From: Hahella sp. KA22
Lineage (GTDB): Bacteria; Pseudomonadota; Gammaproteobacteria; Pseudomonadales; Oleiphilaceae
Assembly: GCF_004135205.1 (NCBI RefSeq)
Contig: NZ_CP035490.1
Coordinates: forward strand, 2,621,501-2,685,500
Reading direction: 5' to 3'
DNA: 64,000 nt
The notes under the pieces are model-generated. The model saw nothing but the letters and a program-made list of their open reading frames with translations. It was not told the DNA's origin and made no database searches. The translations under genes and the position numbers were made by a program. This document shows positions 18,568 to 27,153 of the stretch, piece by piece (the stretch's first letter is position 1; each line of letters starts with the position of its first letter).

Positions 18568-19296
18568 ATGAATGGAATAAATAAAGGCGTCAGTCTTTTT
18601 ACTGGGGCGCGAGTAAATCTGAAACATATGGCCGTCTGTTTGCCGTTATTTATGGCGGCTCCGGCGGAGGTTTGGGCGGATGGGGACGCCACAGACCAAA
18701 AACAATCCGCTGCGAAATCCATGGTATACCGGGTTGATAACGTACAGGTGAACATACTGGAAAGTTATCCGCCTATGCTGGAGATTCGGGCGGAAGGGAT
18801 GATTCCTACCGCAGGCTGGAGCAATGCGGAGCTGGTTGCTTTTCAATACATACAGGCGCCGCCCGACGGAATCTACGACTTTGGGTTTGTCGCCATGCCC
18901 CCGGATCAGCCGGCCGCGGAAGTCATCTCCTCCATGAGCGTGACATACCGTATGGCGGTGATACCGGATGGCTTGAAAGGCGTCCGCGTGCACGCGGAGA
19001 GTAACTCGAAGGCGGCCATGCTGGGGGAATCTGACGTGTCGCAATCCAAGAAGGTCTGCCTGAAAGGGCGGCTCACAGAGGAGGGTGTTGAGTGCCCTGC
19101 ATTCAGGGACTCACAAGGTCGCCTTTATACACTGGGCGGTGACTTGAGTGGATATCGTCCGGGAGATGATGTGTATGTCACGGGCGAAGCGGCGGAGTAT
19201 TCATTCTGCATGCAGGGCGTCACTATCTCTGTTGATTATATCGGCGCTTCCGCTCCCAACTGCTATGACGTCACCCAGCAGCAGAACGCCGATTAA
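18568..19296 (+). CDS. Hypothetical exported protein (242 residues)
   Basis: Not recognised. The N-terminus has a long charged region followed by a hydrophobic stretch ending in APAEVWADG, a plausible Sec signal cleaved near residue 36. The mature part is beta-rich. The first half (VNILESYPPMLEIRAEGMIPTAGWSNAELVAF) looks like a small domain with a conserved Pro/Gly pattern; the second half has four Cys residues (KVCLKGRL, VECPAF, FCMQGV, PNCYDV) that could form disulfides in the periplasm. AAAAAGGAC precedes the ATG. It is likely cotranscribed with the next gene (17-base gap). Confidence 0.6.
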   Translation: MNGINKGVSLFTGARVNLKHMAVCLPLFMAAPAEVWADGDATDQKQSAAKSMVYRVDNVQVNILESYPPMLEIRAEGMIPTAGWSNAELVAFQYIQAPPDGIYDFGFVAMPPDQPAAEVISSMSVTYRMAVIPDGLKGVRVHAESNSKAAMLGESDVSQSKKVCLKGRLTEEGVECPAFRDSQGRLYTLGGDLSGYRPGDDVYVTGEAAEYSFCMQGVTISVDYIGASAPNCYDVTQQQNAD

Positions 19297-19313
19297 TTCG
19301 CAAAGTTGGGTAA

Positions 19314-19784
19314 ATGATCGCCGAAGCGCATTTCAGCAAGTCAAAACGCTATTACGAAGAAGAATATAGTCAGTGGCTCAAACATATTGACCGTTGGAGG
19401 AAGTACGCCCCTCTATGGGCGGGCTTCCTGCTTGCGGCAGGCGCTGTGTCTTGCGTTGTTGGCGGCGTTTACCCTTTATCTTTTGGCGTGGTTGCGCTGA
19501 TTTATGGCGCGGGCGCTTTCATTGCGATTCCCGCTCGGAAAAAACGATGGATAAACCATCGAATGAAGAGCGGGAAACGCGTCGCTGAAATCAAAATCCG
19601 TTTCTATAAAGACGGGATCGGTTTTGGCGTAGGCGATGAGAAAAAGTGGCCTGAGTCGGTGCTTAAAACCGAAACGGGTATGTTTGTTCGCATGGAAAAC
19701 TACGGTCCGTTTATTTATATCCCCACCGACGCAATTCAGCCCGCTCAGGCTGCAGGAATGCTTGGCGAAATTTATTCTTATTAA
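19314..19784 (+). CDS. Hypothetical membrane protein (156 residues)
   Basis: Two adjacent membrane segments (APLWAGFLLAAGAVSCVVGGV and PLSFGVVALIYGAGAFIAIPA, residues 32-73) are flanked by a charged N-terminus and a C-terminal cytoplasmic domain of about 80 residues (EIKIRFYKDGIGFGVGDEKKWPES). The layout resembles YcxB-like proteins: two membrane helices followed by a small beta domain. That family assignment is tentative. The last codon and the stop codon (TAT TAA, 19779-19784) are the first six bases of the 148-bp hairpin repeat, so the repeat supplies the end of this gene; the original C-terminus may have been altered by its insertion. Confidence 0.55.
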   Translation: MIAEAHFSKSKRYYEEEYSQWLKHIDRWRKYAPLWAGFLLAAGAVSCVVGGVYPLSFGVVALIYGAGAFIAIPARKKRWINHRMKSGKRVAEIKIRFYKDGIGFGVGDEKKWPESVLKTETGMFVRMENYGPFIYIPTDAIQPAQAAGMLGEIYSY

Positions 19785-19926
19785 CATGGCAATGATATTG
19801 GCATGTTAATCACCAGGCGCATGGACGCGCCTGCGCGGCGACAAGCCGCGGGAGACAGGGCCTGACCTGTGCAGGCCCTGTCGTTGCAGACAAATAGAAG
19901 GAAGCTATTTGTCTGCCGGATTAATA
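19779..19926. repeat. 148-bp five-hairpin repeat, copy 1
   Basis: This element is identical base for base to 50580-50727. It folds into five consecutive hairpins: 19780-19810 (14-bp stem, one G.G mismatch, GAT loop), 19814-19833 (7 bp), 19834-19850 (6 bp), 19854-19882 (11 bp, gacagggcctg/caggccctgtc) and 19887-19915 (11 bp, cagacaaatag/ctatttgtctg). Its ends are TATTAA and TTAATA, a 6-bp terminal inverted repeat. It has no coding potential of note. It may be a REP/MITE-like non-autonomous mobile element or a structured RNA, and could work as a transcription attenuator after the 156-residue gene. Confidence 0.9.
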
Positions 19927-20253
19927 ACAACAAACGTTGACGTTGTTTCTATTTATATCTGTCCAGTCGGTCAAGAAATGGAAATCCTTACTTATTTGAA
20001 CTGCGATCAATTATTTGAAGAGTAGAATTGTTTCTTGACGACTAAATACTTTCTTGCCTCTGAAGCCTCTGTGCATGAATGTCAGACAATCCAGATTGTA
20101 TTTAGTTTGATCATGAGCTGGTCGCTGCGATTATTTGCCTGGCAAGGGCGACGCGCCGGGGTAAAAGTGGGGAGAATTCCGTCTCGTTTGCTATAAATAG
20201 ATCAAAAATTAGAAAACTTGGCCACGAAGACGAAAGGATATGTCTGTTCCATC
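19927..20253. other. A+T-rich intergenic stretch before the cold-shock gene
   Basis: About 330 bases with no convincing gene. Several short A+T-rich tracts are present (for example around 20040-20060 and 20190-20215), which may serve as upstream promoter DNA for the cold-shock gene. The open frames on either strand have no ribosome sites. Confidence 0.4.
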
Positions 20254-20281
20254 TTGACACCGAAATCGCCCTGCATATACT
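20254..20281 (+). promoter_or_regulatory. Strong sigma-70 promoter of the cold-shock gene
   Basis: TTGACA (20254-20259) and TATACT (20276-20281) are separated by 16 bases, close to the sigma-70 consensus. Transcription from about 20288 would give a leader of nearly 150 bases before the start codon at 20436, the kind of long 5' leader that controls cspA-type mRNAs at low temperature. Confidence 0.75.
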
Positions 20282-20435
20282 TTGAGCAGTCTGTAAGTAA
20301 ATCTGATATTTATGCAATACCATTTCGAAGTCCTGTCTATAGTCCTCGTCCTGTTTTCATAAGTAATAGAAAAACTTCCAGCAAAGCGGCCTTATGCAAG
20401 GCATTGATTTACCCAAGATTATTTAGGATATGACT

Positions 20436-20645
20436 ATGTCCAATACTGTTACCGGCACTGTAAAGTGGTTCAATGAATCCAAAGGTTTTGGTTTTATCGA
20501 GCAAGAATCCGGTCCTGACGTTTTTGCTCACTTCAGCGCCATCACTGGTTCTGGTTTCAAAACTCTGACCGAAGGCCAGAAAGTCGAGTTCACAATTACT
20601 CAGGGACAGAAAGGACCTCAGGCAGAGAACATCGTTCCGCTGTAA
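20436..20645 (+). CDS. CspA-family cold-shock protein
   Basis: A 69-residue single cold-shock domain: [18 protein letters not shown] with RNP1 (KGFGFI), and DVFAHFSAI as RNP2, ending in [13 protein letters not shown]. It binds single-stranded nucleic acid and melts RNA structure. Two in-frame ATGs exist at 20430 and 20436; AGGA at 20425-20428 is seven bases before the second and only one base from the first, so 20436 is the better start. The Phe-Ala-His variant of the usual FVHF is common. It is followed by a strong terminator. Confidence 0.95.
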   Translation: MSNTVTGTVKWFNESKGFGFIEQESGPDVFAHFSAITGSGFKTLTEGQKVEFTITQGQKGPQAENIVPL

Positions 20646-20714
20646 GCGGCGTATTTTTGGCGAACCTGAGCAAATACTGCAAAGGGATCGCCGTCTGATC
20701 GACAGATGAGACAC

Positions 20715-20746
20715 AAAGGGCAGGGCTTGTAGCCTTGCCCTTTTTT
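20715..20746 (+). terminator. Rho-independent terminator after the cold-shock gene
   Basis: A 13-bp stem with a single G-T pair (aaagggcagggct / agccttgcccttt) and a three-base loop, followed by a run of T. It lies 70 bases after the cold-shock stop codon. Confidence 0.9.
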
Positions 20747-20827
20747 GTTGTTTGATACATCACATCGCGCGGCGAATAACCGACGCCAGCGACGCACCGC
20801 AGTTATACCATCCAAAGGAATTTCACC

Positions 20828-22216
20828 TTGAGCGCCACCGCTTTCTCCTCTCTTTCATTACATCCAGGACTGTTGCAGAACCTGTCCACGCTTGGGTATC
20901 ACTCTATGACGCCTATTCAAGCGCAAAGCCTGCCTTCGATACTGGCGGGAAAGGATGTCATCGCTCAGGGTAAAACCGGGTCTGGCAAGACGGCAGCCTT
21001 TGGCTTGGGACTACTGAACAAACTGGATGTAAAACGCTTTTGCGTCCAGGCGCTGGTTCTATGTCCCACGCGGGAATTGGCGGATCAGGTCGCCAAAGAA
21101 ATCCGTCGTTTGGCGAGAGCAATTCATAACATCAAAGTATTAACGCTATGCGGCGGCATGCCGTTTGGACCACAAATTGGTTCATTGGAACATGGGGCGC
21201 ACATCATTGTGGGGACGCCAGGGCGCGTTGAAGAGCATTTGCGTAAAGGAACATTGGTTCTAGACGAATTGCACACACTGGTGCTGGATGAAGCGGACCG
21301 TATGCTGGAAATGGGATTTCAGGCGGCGCTGGACGCTATCGTTGAGAAGATGCCGGCGCAGCGGCAAACGCTGCTGTTCAGCGCTACCTATCCGAACCAG
21401 ATTCAGTCCATCGCGGAGCGAGTCATGCTCAGCCCCGTGATGGTCAAGGTGGAGTCTTCACATGACGACACCAGTATTCAGCAGTATTTCTACAAGGTGG
21501 AAGGCGATGCGCATCGTTTGGAAGTATTGCGATTGCTACTGTTGCAATACAAGCCGGAATCCACTGTCGTATTCTGCAACACCAAGCGCGAGACGCAGGA
21601 AGTGGCGGATACGCTGGTGAGCCATGGCTTCAGCGCTGTCGCCTTGCATGGCGATCTGGAGCAGAGAGATCGTGATCAAACGCTGGTGTGCTTTGCTAAC
21701 AAAAGCGCCTCTATTCTGGTCGCTACTGATGTCGCCGCCCGCGGCCTGGACATTGACGCTCTGGATGCCGTCATTAACTTCCATATCGCCCGCGATCCGG
21801 AGGTTCATGTGCATCGTATCGGGCGCACTGGTCGCGCTGGCGCGAGTGGCGTTGCGTGCACTCTCTACAGTGAGTCAGAGATGCACAAAATCGCCTGCCT
21901 GGAAGAGTATCAAGAGATTATTGTCAGCGCTGAACCGGCGCCTGCAACCAGTCTACTGAAGAACCCGGCATATAAGCCGCCGATGGAAACTCTGCAGATC
22001 GATGGCGGTAAGAAACAGAAAGTGCGTCCAGGGGATATTCTCGGCGCGTTGACAGGGGAAAGCGGGGTCGACGGCAAACTGGTTGGCAAAATTCACATCT
22101 TTGACAATTGCGCATATGTCGCCGTCGCGCGAAGCGCTGTCAAACTTGCTATGGATAAACTGGGCAAAGGAAAAATGAAAGGGCGGTCGTTTCGGGTCAG
22201 AAAGATCAGGAACTGA
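20828..22216 (+). CDS. dbpA: ATP-dependent RNA helicase DbpA
   Basis: DbpA is a DEAD-box helicase that acts on hairpin 92 of 23S rRNA during large-subunit assembly. Helicase motifs appear in order: Q motif (TPIQAQSLP), motif I GKTGSGKTAA, PTRELADQV, DEAD in [12 protein letters not shown] in LFSATYP, and [10 protein letters not shown]. The C-terminal ~75 residues (RPGDILGALTGESG ... GRSFRVRKIRN) form the DbpA-specific RNA-binding domain, which decides the subfamily. The start is TTG at 20828 behind AAAGGAA. It converges with rhlE; a small G/C hairpin (22223-22253 region) lies between the two stops. Confidence 0.95.
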   Translation: MSATAFSSLSLHPGLLQNLSTLGYHSMTPIQAQSLPSILAGKDVIAQGKTGSGKTAAFGLGLLNKLDVKRFCVQALVLCPTRELADQVAKEIRRLARAIHNIKVLTLCGGMPFGPQIGSLEHGAHIIVGTPGRVEEHLRKGTLVLDELHTLVLDEADRMLEMGFQAALDAIVEKMPAQRQTLLFSATYPNQIQSIAERVMLSPVMVKVESSHDDTSIQQYFYKVEGDAHRLEVLRLLLLQYKPESTVVFCNTKRETQEVADTLVSHGFSAVALHGDLEQRDRDQTLVCFANKSASILVATDVAARGLDIDALDAVINFHIARDPEVHVHRIGRTGRAGASGVACTLYSESEMHKIACLEEYQEIIVSAEPAPATSLLKNPAYKPPMETLQIDGGKKQKVRPGDILGALTGESGVDGKLVGKIHIFDNCAYVAVARSAVKLAMDKLGKGKMKGRSFRVRKIRN

Positions 22217-22274
22217 TGATGAGACGGGGCTTACTATTACAAGTCAGCCCCGAAGTCTGAGATCTAGGAAGCGA

Positions 22275-23639
22275 TTAGTTGCCCTTGGCCTCTTTGCGTT
22301 GCGCAGGTTTTCCAGCGCCACCAGCGCCTCTTCTGCGTTGTCTGCGAGGTGCGTTCGCACTGTTTCTCGCTGCGCCGTCTTGTCGAGGGCCTTTTTTCTC
22401 GCCCTTTCTATCTTGACCGCGCTGATCCCCATTCTTGGCTGCTTTAGGTTTCTTCGGCTTGCGCGCCTTCACGGGTTGAGTCGGCAGACGCGATTCAGGC
22501 AGTCGCTGTTCAGGCTCAAATCCTTCGATTTCCTCACGGGGCAGACGCTTTTGAATCAGCCTTTCGATATCGGCGAGTAATTTAAACTCGTCCGCACTGA
22601 CCAGCGATACTGCTTGCCCTTCCGCGCCGGCGCGGCCGGTGCGTCCGATGCGGTGTACATAATCTTCCGCCACTTGGGGTAGATCAAAGTTCACGACCTG
22701 CGGCAGCTGATCGATGTCGATGCCGCGCGCAGCGATGTCCGTCGCCACCAGAATCTGTACGCTGCCTGCTTTGAAATCCGCCAGCGCCTTGGTTCTGGCG
22801 TTCTGGCTTTTGTCGCCGTGGATGGCGGCGGCATTGATGCCTTTGGCGCTGAGTTGCCGCGTCAGGCGATTTGCGCCATGTTTGGTGCGGCTGAACACCA
22901 GAGCCTGGTCCCAGTTATTGTCGCGGATGAGCTGCGCCAATAGCGCGGATTTTTGCTTTTTATCAACCGGGTGAATCCACTGCTTGACTGTTTTGGCTGT
23001 GGTGTTGGGCGGACTCACGGAAATCTCCACCGGATTGTTAACCAGATCCTTCGCTAACTTGCGAATATCGTTAGAGAAGGTGGCGGAGAACATCAGGTTT
23101 TGCCGACGTTTCGGCAAAATATCCAGAATCTTGCGAATATCGTGGATAAAGCCCATGTCCAGCATGCGGTCGGCCTCATCCAGCACCAGCACTTCCAGAT
23201 CCTGAAAGCGCACGGCGTTTTGATTGTACAGGTCGAGCAGGCGTCCAGGCGTCGCCACCAGCACGTCTACACCGCGACGCAAGCGCATCATCTGCGGATT
23301 AATTTTTACCCCGCCAAAAACCACGGTGGAGCGCAGAGGCAGTTTGCTGCTGTAAAGGGACACACAGTCGCCGACTTGAGCTGCAAGCTCCCGCGTCGGC
23401 GTGAGGATCAAGGCGCGAGCCTGGTTGGAGCGAGCCCGCTCGCCTTTAGACAAGCGTTCCAAAATGGGCAGCGTGAAGGCGGCGGTTTTGCCGGTTCCCG
23501 TCTGCGCGGCCGCCATGACGTCTTTGCCTTCTAGTACGACAGGTATCGCCTTCAGCTGGATGGGGGAGGGCGATGTGTAGCCTTGTTCAGAAATAGCGTC
23601 GAGAATGGGGGCGGACAAGCCGAGGGAGGCAAAGCTCAT
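22275..23639 (-). CDS. rhlE: DEAD-box RNA helicase RhlE
   Basis: A 454-residue DEAD-box helicase of the RhlE group. Motifs: Q motif ([12 protein letters not shown]), [45 protein letters not shown] and [10 protein letters not shown]. The last ~75 residues are a Lys/Arg-rich, low-complexity extension ([25 protein letters not shown]), typical of RhlE and used for RNA binding. It has roles in ribosome assembly and RNA turnover. It stands tail to tail with dbpA, and the cold-shock gene is nearby, so three RNA-remodelling genes cluster here; a shared low-temperature role is an inference. Confidence 0.93.
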   Translation of the reverse strand: MSFASLGLSAPILDAISEQGYTSPSPIQLKAIPVVLEGKDVMAAAQTGTGKTAAFTLPILERLSKGERARSNQARALILTPTRELAAQVGDCVSLYSSKLPLRSTVVFGGVKINPQMMRLRRGVDVLVATPGRLLDLYNQNAVRFQDLEVLVLDEADRMLDMGFIHDIRKILDILPKRRQNLMFSATFSNDIRKLAKDLVNNPVEISVSPPNTTAKTVKQWIHPVDKKQKSALLAQLIRDNNWDQALVFSRTKHGANRLTRQLSAKGINAAAIHGDKSQNARTKALADFKAGSVQILVATDIAARGIDIDQLPQVVNFDLPQVAEDYVHRIGRTGRAGAEGQAVSLVSADEFKLLADIERLIQKRLPREEIEGFEPEQRLPESRLPTQPVKARKPKKPKAAKNGDQRGQDRKGEKKGPRQDGAARNSANAPRRQRRRGAGGAGKPAQRKEAKGN

Positions 23640-23981
23640 ATAGGATAACTTCTTCTTGCTGATACAGTGTTGGGGCCAGCCTCGCTGGCGGATGTGCAGC
23701 TTACAGTAAGCGTTCTCTTAGGACCATCATTTGAGCAGAGGACATGCCCCGATTGACAAAGGTCTCGATAAGTTATTTTAACGTTGTTTTCTGGCCTCTA
23801 ACCCAGGAATAGCTGGGCGTGCTTCGTTCTCATTTCGCCGGGGCGTACGTAATTCACGCAGGGGAGCGTAGGTAAAATACAGTAACGGTGGCGCCTGTGG
23901 CGTTAGGTTAAAATGCTGCGCTTAATGGAGCGTAGACCGCCAGGTCTTTGTATTGATTGTATTTTTATGTTGAGGATGTTT
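23640..23981. promoter_or_regulatory. Divergent spacer between rhlE and the outer-membrane barrel gene
   Basis: 342 bases with no gene. A G/C-rich stretch around 23840-23900 carries short inverted elements. TTGAGGATG at 23968-23976 contains the ribosome site for the barrel gene. I see no clear promoter or riboswitch. Confidence 0.35.
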
Positions 23982-24548
23982 ATGTCTAGATCCACAAGCG
24001 TGGTTTTCGCCGTGGTTATGTCTTTAAGTTCAGCTTGTGCGAACGCTTACGAGCACCAGTTAGGCGCTTCTCTGGGCTTTGGCGATACCCGTGGTGACAA
24101 CTCTGATGTCGGTTTTCACGTACAGCTGAACTATAGCTATTATTTCCATCCGTCCCTGGCGGTGGAAGCTACTTGGTTCGCCCAGCAAAATATCACTTCC
24201 GGCTTTACTTCTTATATTGGCAGCCTTGGTGAGTATACCGAATCTACCGAATATGATGGCTTTGCTCTGAGCATCAAAGGCGAGACGGCGCTTTCAGAGA
24301 GATTTAATGCATTTGCCAAAGTGGGCGGCGCTTACACTGATTATGGCGTGAGTATCGACTATAAGGATCGCGATAAGCAGGATGAAGACAAGACATACAC
24401 TGGCGTGCGCCCATATGGTGGTTTAGGTCTCAACTGGAAGAGAAAAGAAGGCGGTTTCGGGGTTACGATTTTGGAATACCAATATATCGGCTTGCCTAAA
24501 GGCTCGCATTCTAACGTCTTTCTTACCGGCATTACGTACTCCTTCTAG
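23982..24548 (+). CDS. Outer-membrane beta-barrel protein (OmpA/OmpW-type 8-stranded)
   Basis: A secreted barrel of about 188 residues. From the ATG at 23982 (AGGA five bases ahead) there is a clean signal peptide SVVFAVVMSLSSACANA, with cleavage before YEHQL. The mature part alternates hydrophobic and polar residues in strands such as LGASLGFGD, VGFHVQLNYSYYF, FAKVGGAYTDYGV and YGGLGLNWKRKEGG, and ends in GITYSF with a terminal Phe, the Bam-recognition feature. Upstream in-frame ATGs exist but place the signal peptide too far in. Its role is unknown; small barrels of this class serve as porins or adhesins. Confidence 0.8.
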   Translation: MSRSTSVVFAVVMSLSSACANAYEHQLGASLGFGDTRGDNSDVGFHVQLNYSYYFHPSLAVEATWFAQQNITSGFTSYIGSLGEYTESTEYDGFALSIKGETALSERFNAFAKVGGAYTDYGVSIDYKDRDKQDEDKTYTGVRPYGGLGLNWKRKEGGFGVTILEYQYIGLPKGSHSNVFLTGITYSF

Positions 24549-24857
24549 CACTTTTCTTTTCCGTAGTCGCTTTAACTCATGCCCCAATGAGCGAGTCTGC
24601 TGACTTGCGTCTGCGGGGAGCCGACTGCGTCCTGCCAAAGGGAGAGTCTGGCGGCCGTTTAGAGCAGTGTGTAGAGCGTGCAAATACGCTCATGCCTTTA
24701 ACGGCCGCGATTTATTTTTAATGTAAGTCATACCGGATACAAACCGGTATTGTGTGACGGTGGGCGACTGATTTATCCCGGAATTTCGTAGGGCGCGCGC
24801 CCGGTGGGCGGAAAGCGCTAAAAAGAAAGGGATCGAACAGAAGTGCTGTTTAACCGC
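24549..24857. other. Intergenic stretch with a long-loop inverted repeat
   Basis: 309 bases without a gene. A 9-bp inverted repeat (gcggccgtt 24651-24659 / aacggccgc 24700-24708) with a 40-base loop is followed by a T-rich tract (24711-24719) and could end transcription of the barrel gene. A 12-bp palindrome GGGCGCGCGCCC lies at 24791-24802. Confidence 0.4.
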
Positions 24858-25250
24858 TTAGCGACGGAATGTCGCCTGGCTTTCGGCGTCGTGGTTGCTC
24901 TCGTCTTTCGATTTCAGACAGAACTCGCCGCCGCCTTCGAATCTGATTTTGATTCTGGCGTTTTCACAACAGATATCTTTGATAGTCTTGGATTTGATGT
25001 TGAAAAGAGACGCATAGTCCACTTCTCTTTCGCCTTCGCCTGGCTTATCGTCAAAATCTTCCCACTCTTCCCAAAAACCTTTGCCTTCATCCAGGAAAAA
25101 GCGGAACCAAAGCTTGTGGTCTGTTTTCAGGTTGAGTAGAACCGGCGTATCGTCGGTGCTGTCGGCTTCCAATAAAGCCTTAAATTCTCGTACTTTATAA
25201 CCATTCAGTTTTTTTACGCGGAAGTGGGTGTCTTGGAATTCTCTTGCCAT
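24858..25250 (-). CDS. Hypothetical protein (130 residues, acidic)
   Basis: Not recognised. It is a soluble acidic protein without a signal peptide. It begins MAREFQDTHFRVKKLNGY and has many aromatic residues in the middle (LWFRFFLDEGKGFWEEWEDFDD), a pair of Cys in DICCENARIKIRF, and a polar C-terminus. The predicted pattern is mixed alpha/beta. The ribosome site before the ATG is weak. It is unlinked to clear neighbours (178 bases from the peroxidase gene). Codon use is normal for the window, which supports a real gene. Confidence 0.5.
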   Translation of the reverse strand: MAREFQDTHFRVKKLNGYKVREFKALLEADSTDDTPVLLNLKTDHKLWFRFFLDEGKGFWEEWEDFDDKPGEGEREVDYASLFNIKSKTIKDICCENARIKIRFEGGGEFCLKSKDESNHDAESQATFRR

Positions 25251-25427
25251 ATAGGTGTGGTGTCCACGGTGGGTTAATGAGAGGGAGGGGGTACTGTACC
25301 CCTCATCGCAGGCCAGAGTCCAGTTATAACCGCCTCCGCACTGAGATTACCCACCGTAAACACTCTTAAGTAGCGGAGGCGTTCGCCCTATAAACCATTG
25401 ATCGGTTAAGCGAAAACTGCAAGGTTC

Positions 25428-26810
25428 TTACAGGGTGTATAAAAATGCCGTCAAATCCTGTTTTTCCTGCTTGTTCAATTTAACGCCGAGCACGAGGTTG
25501 AAAAATTCTACTGTGTCTTCCAATGTCAGAAGGCGGCCGTCATGCAGGTAGGTTGGCGAATCTTTTATACCTCGAAGCGGAAAAGTCTTGATGGGGCCAT
25601 CTGCGCCAGCAAGCATGCCATTGATCACCTCTTCGTTGTAAAAGCGCTCCACTTTAAGATTGTGCATCAAATTGTCGGTGTAGTAGGGCGGTACATGGCA
25701 TGCCGCGCACTGGCCTTTGCCGAAGAAGATTTCCTGCCCTCGAAGTTCGGACTCCGTGGCCTTGTCAGGATTGAGCTTGCCGAACAGGTCCAGTTTGGGC
25801 GCAGGAGGAAAATCCAGTAACGCCTGAAACTCGCCCATGAAATGAACCTGGCTGCCTCGTTCCAGAATATTGACGCCCTTCTTGGTGGCGATGACCGGAT
25901 CGCCATCAAAATAGGCGGCGCGTTGTTCGAACTCGGTAAAATCCTCGACCGTCTTCAGCGCGCGTTGCGATCCAAACAGGCGTTGTACATTGACGCCGCG
26001 AAGGCTGGGTGTGTTGATGCGATGGCGACGCTCCTGCGGACGTATATCGCCCACTAAGTGAGTGGCGTCGTTGGTATGCCCGTTGGTATGGCAGTCAAAA
26101 CAGGCGACGCCCATGCTGGGTTGAGCGGAACGTCGATCCGTTGTGGCGTTGAACTGTTGTTGCGGAAAAGGCGTGACTAATAAGCGCAACCCTTCCAGCT
26201 GTTTGGGATTGAGAACGCCGGAAAACATTTCATAGTAGTTCTGCAGGGTTACCTCTTCGCCATGAGAGACATCGCCAAGGTCCGGGCGGGTGGTGAGGTA
26301 AATGGGCGCAGGAAACTCCGGTAGAAAATGAGCAGGCATGACGAAGTCCAGATCGAAACGCGTCAGATCTCGACCCTCCTGCTTTTTAATTTCATCAATA
26401 TGAAACTGCGGAAACAGCATGCCACCTTCACTGTGATTCGGATGCGGCAGCGGTAGGAATCCTTTTGGAAACACGCCTTTCTGTTTGATCTGCGCCGGCG
26501 TCATCGTGGTGAGCTGCTCCCAGGTCACGCCATTGGCCAGCTTCACCCGCACGCCTGTTTGCACTGGCTTGCCTCTGGACATGGTTATCTCTGATGAAGG
26601 TTTGTCCGCCAGATCGTAACGTTCTTCCAGCAATGTTTTATGACGTTTGACGACTTCATCCTTGGCGTCTTCCATGCGCTGTTTGACGCTGTCGAAGGAC
26701 TCTGAGTCCACGACTGGCGCATATGAGTTTCCTACCGCGGCCTTTAACGGTGAGGTCAACGCTAAGGTTAAAAGGCTCGCGGCAAAGGCGAATCCATTGT
26801 GTTTTTTCAT
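25428..26810 (-). CDS. Periplasmic diheme cytochrome c peroxidase/MauG-like protein
   Basis: A 460-residue exported protein with a Sec signal (FAFAASLLTLALTSPLKAA) and two heme c attachment sites, CFDCH (in GVACFDCHTNGH, about residue 236) and CAACH (in GKGQCAACHVPPYY, about residue 375). The spacing of the two sites and the C-terminal FPLRGIKDSPTYLHDGRLLTLEDTVEFFN match the bacterial diheme peroxidase/MauG superfamily, which reduces H2O2 or performs long-range oxidation in the periplasm. GGGGATAAG precedes the ATG. The gene lies 73 bases downstream of a truncated LysR gene on the same strand, probably in one transcript. Confidence 0.85.
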   Translation of the reverse strand: MKKHNGFAFAASLLTLALTSPLKAAVGNSYAPVVDSESFDSVKQRMEDAKDEVVKRHKTLLEERYDLADKPSSEITMSRGKPVQTGVRVKLANGVTWEQLTTMTPAQIKQKGVFPKGFLPLPHPNHSEGGMLFPQFHIDEIKKQEGRDLTRFDLDFVMPAHFLPEFPAPIYLTTRPDLGDVSHGEEVTLQNYYEMFSGVLNPKQLEGLRLLVTPFPQQQFNATTDRRSAQPSMGVACFDCHTNGHTNDATHLVGDIRPQERRHRINTPSLRGVNVQRLFGSQRALKTVEDFTEFEQRAAYFDGDPVIATKKGVNILERGSQVHFMGEFQALLDFPPAPKLDLFGKLNPDKATESELRGQEIFFGKGQCAACHVPPYYTDNLMHNLKVERFYNEEVINGMLAGADGPIKTFPLRGIKDSPTYLHDGRLLTLEDTVEFFNLVLGVKLNKQEKQDLTAFLYTL

Positions 26811-26883
26811 GACTTATCCCCTATCCAAACCAGTGAAAGTCAGTCTACACATTGCCCTCAAATCGCGTGATTGATTGTCTAAA

Positions 26884-27153
26884 TTACCGTATTGCGCGCA
26901 GGTCTCTGGACAGGCTGCGTATCTGTTCCGCTGCTGCTAACGCCTTCTGCGCAAGACGCACAATCTCTTTGCCTTCTGGTGTGATTTCCACTAAATGCCG
27001 GTTACGTCGGAATATCTGGACGCCGAGGTAATCTTCGCACTTTTTCAACTGAATACTGAGAGTGGATTGTGTGACATGGCAGCGCTCTGCTGCGCGATGA
27101 AAGTGTAATTCCTCTGCGACCGCTACGATGTAGGCCAGTTCCTTCAGCGTCAT
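26884..27153 (-). CDS. Stand-alone LysR-type HTH protein (OxyR-like, effector domain absent)
   Basis: An 89-residue protein equal to the DNA-binding part of a LysR regulator, most like OxyR: LKELAYIVAVAEELHFHRAAERCHVTQ is the helix-turn-helix, followed by LFRR-type wing IFRRNRHLVEITPEGKEI and a linker helix. It stops where the effector domain should begin, and only 73 bases separate it from the peroxidase gene, so the ~200-residue sensing domain is truly missing, not displaced by a nearby frameshift. AGGAG before the ATG is good. It could be a remnant or a functional mini-repressor; without the effector domain it cannot sense peroxide in the OxyR manner. Confidence 0.8.
   Translation of the reverse strand: MTLKELAYIVAVAEELHFHRAAERCHVTQSTLSIQLKKCEDYLGVQIFRRNRHLVEITPEGKEIVRLAQKALAAAEQIRSLSRDLRAIR

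Noticed and set aside
22223-22253. G/C hairpin between dbpA and rhlE as a terminator
   Set aside because: The stem is only six base pairs with a long loop and no T run on either strand, so it is not a convincing terminator.
23860-23930. Possible cyclic-di-GMP (GEMM) riboswitch before the outer-membrane barrel gene
   Set aside because: Only loose similarity in G/C-rich hairpins; the conserved GEMM core bases are not present.
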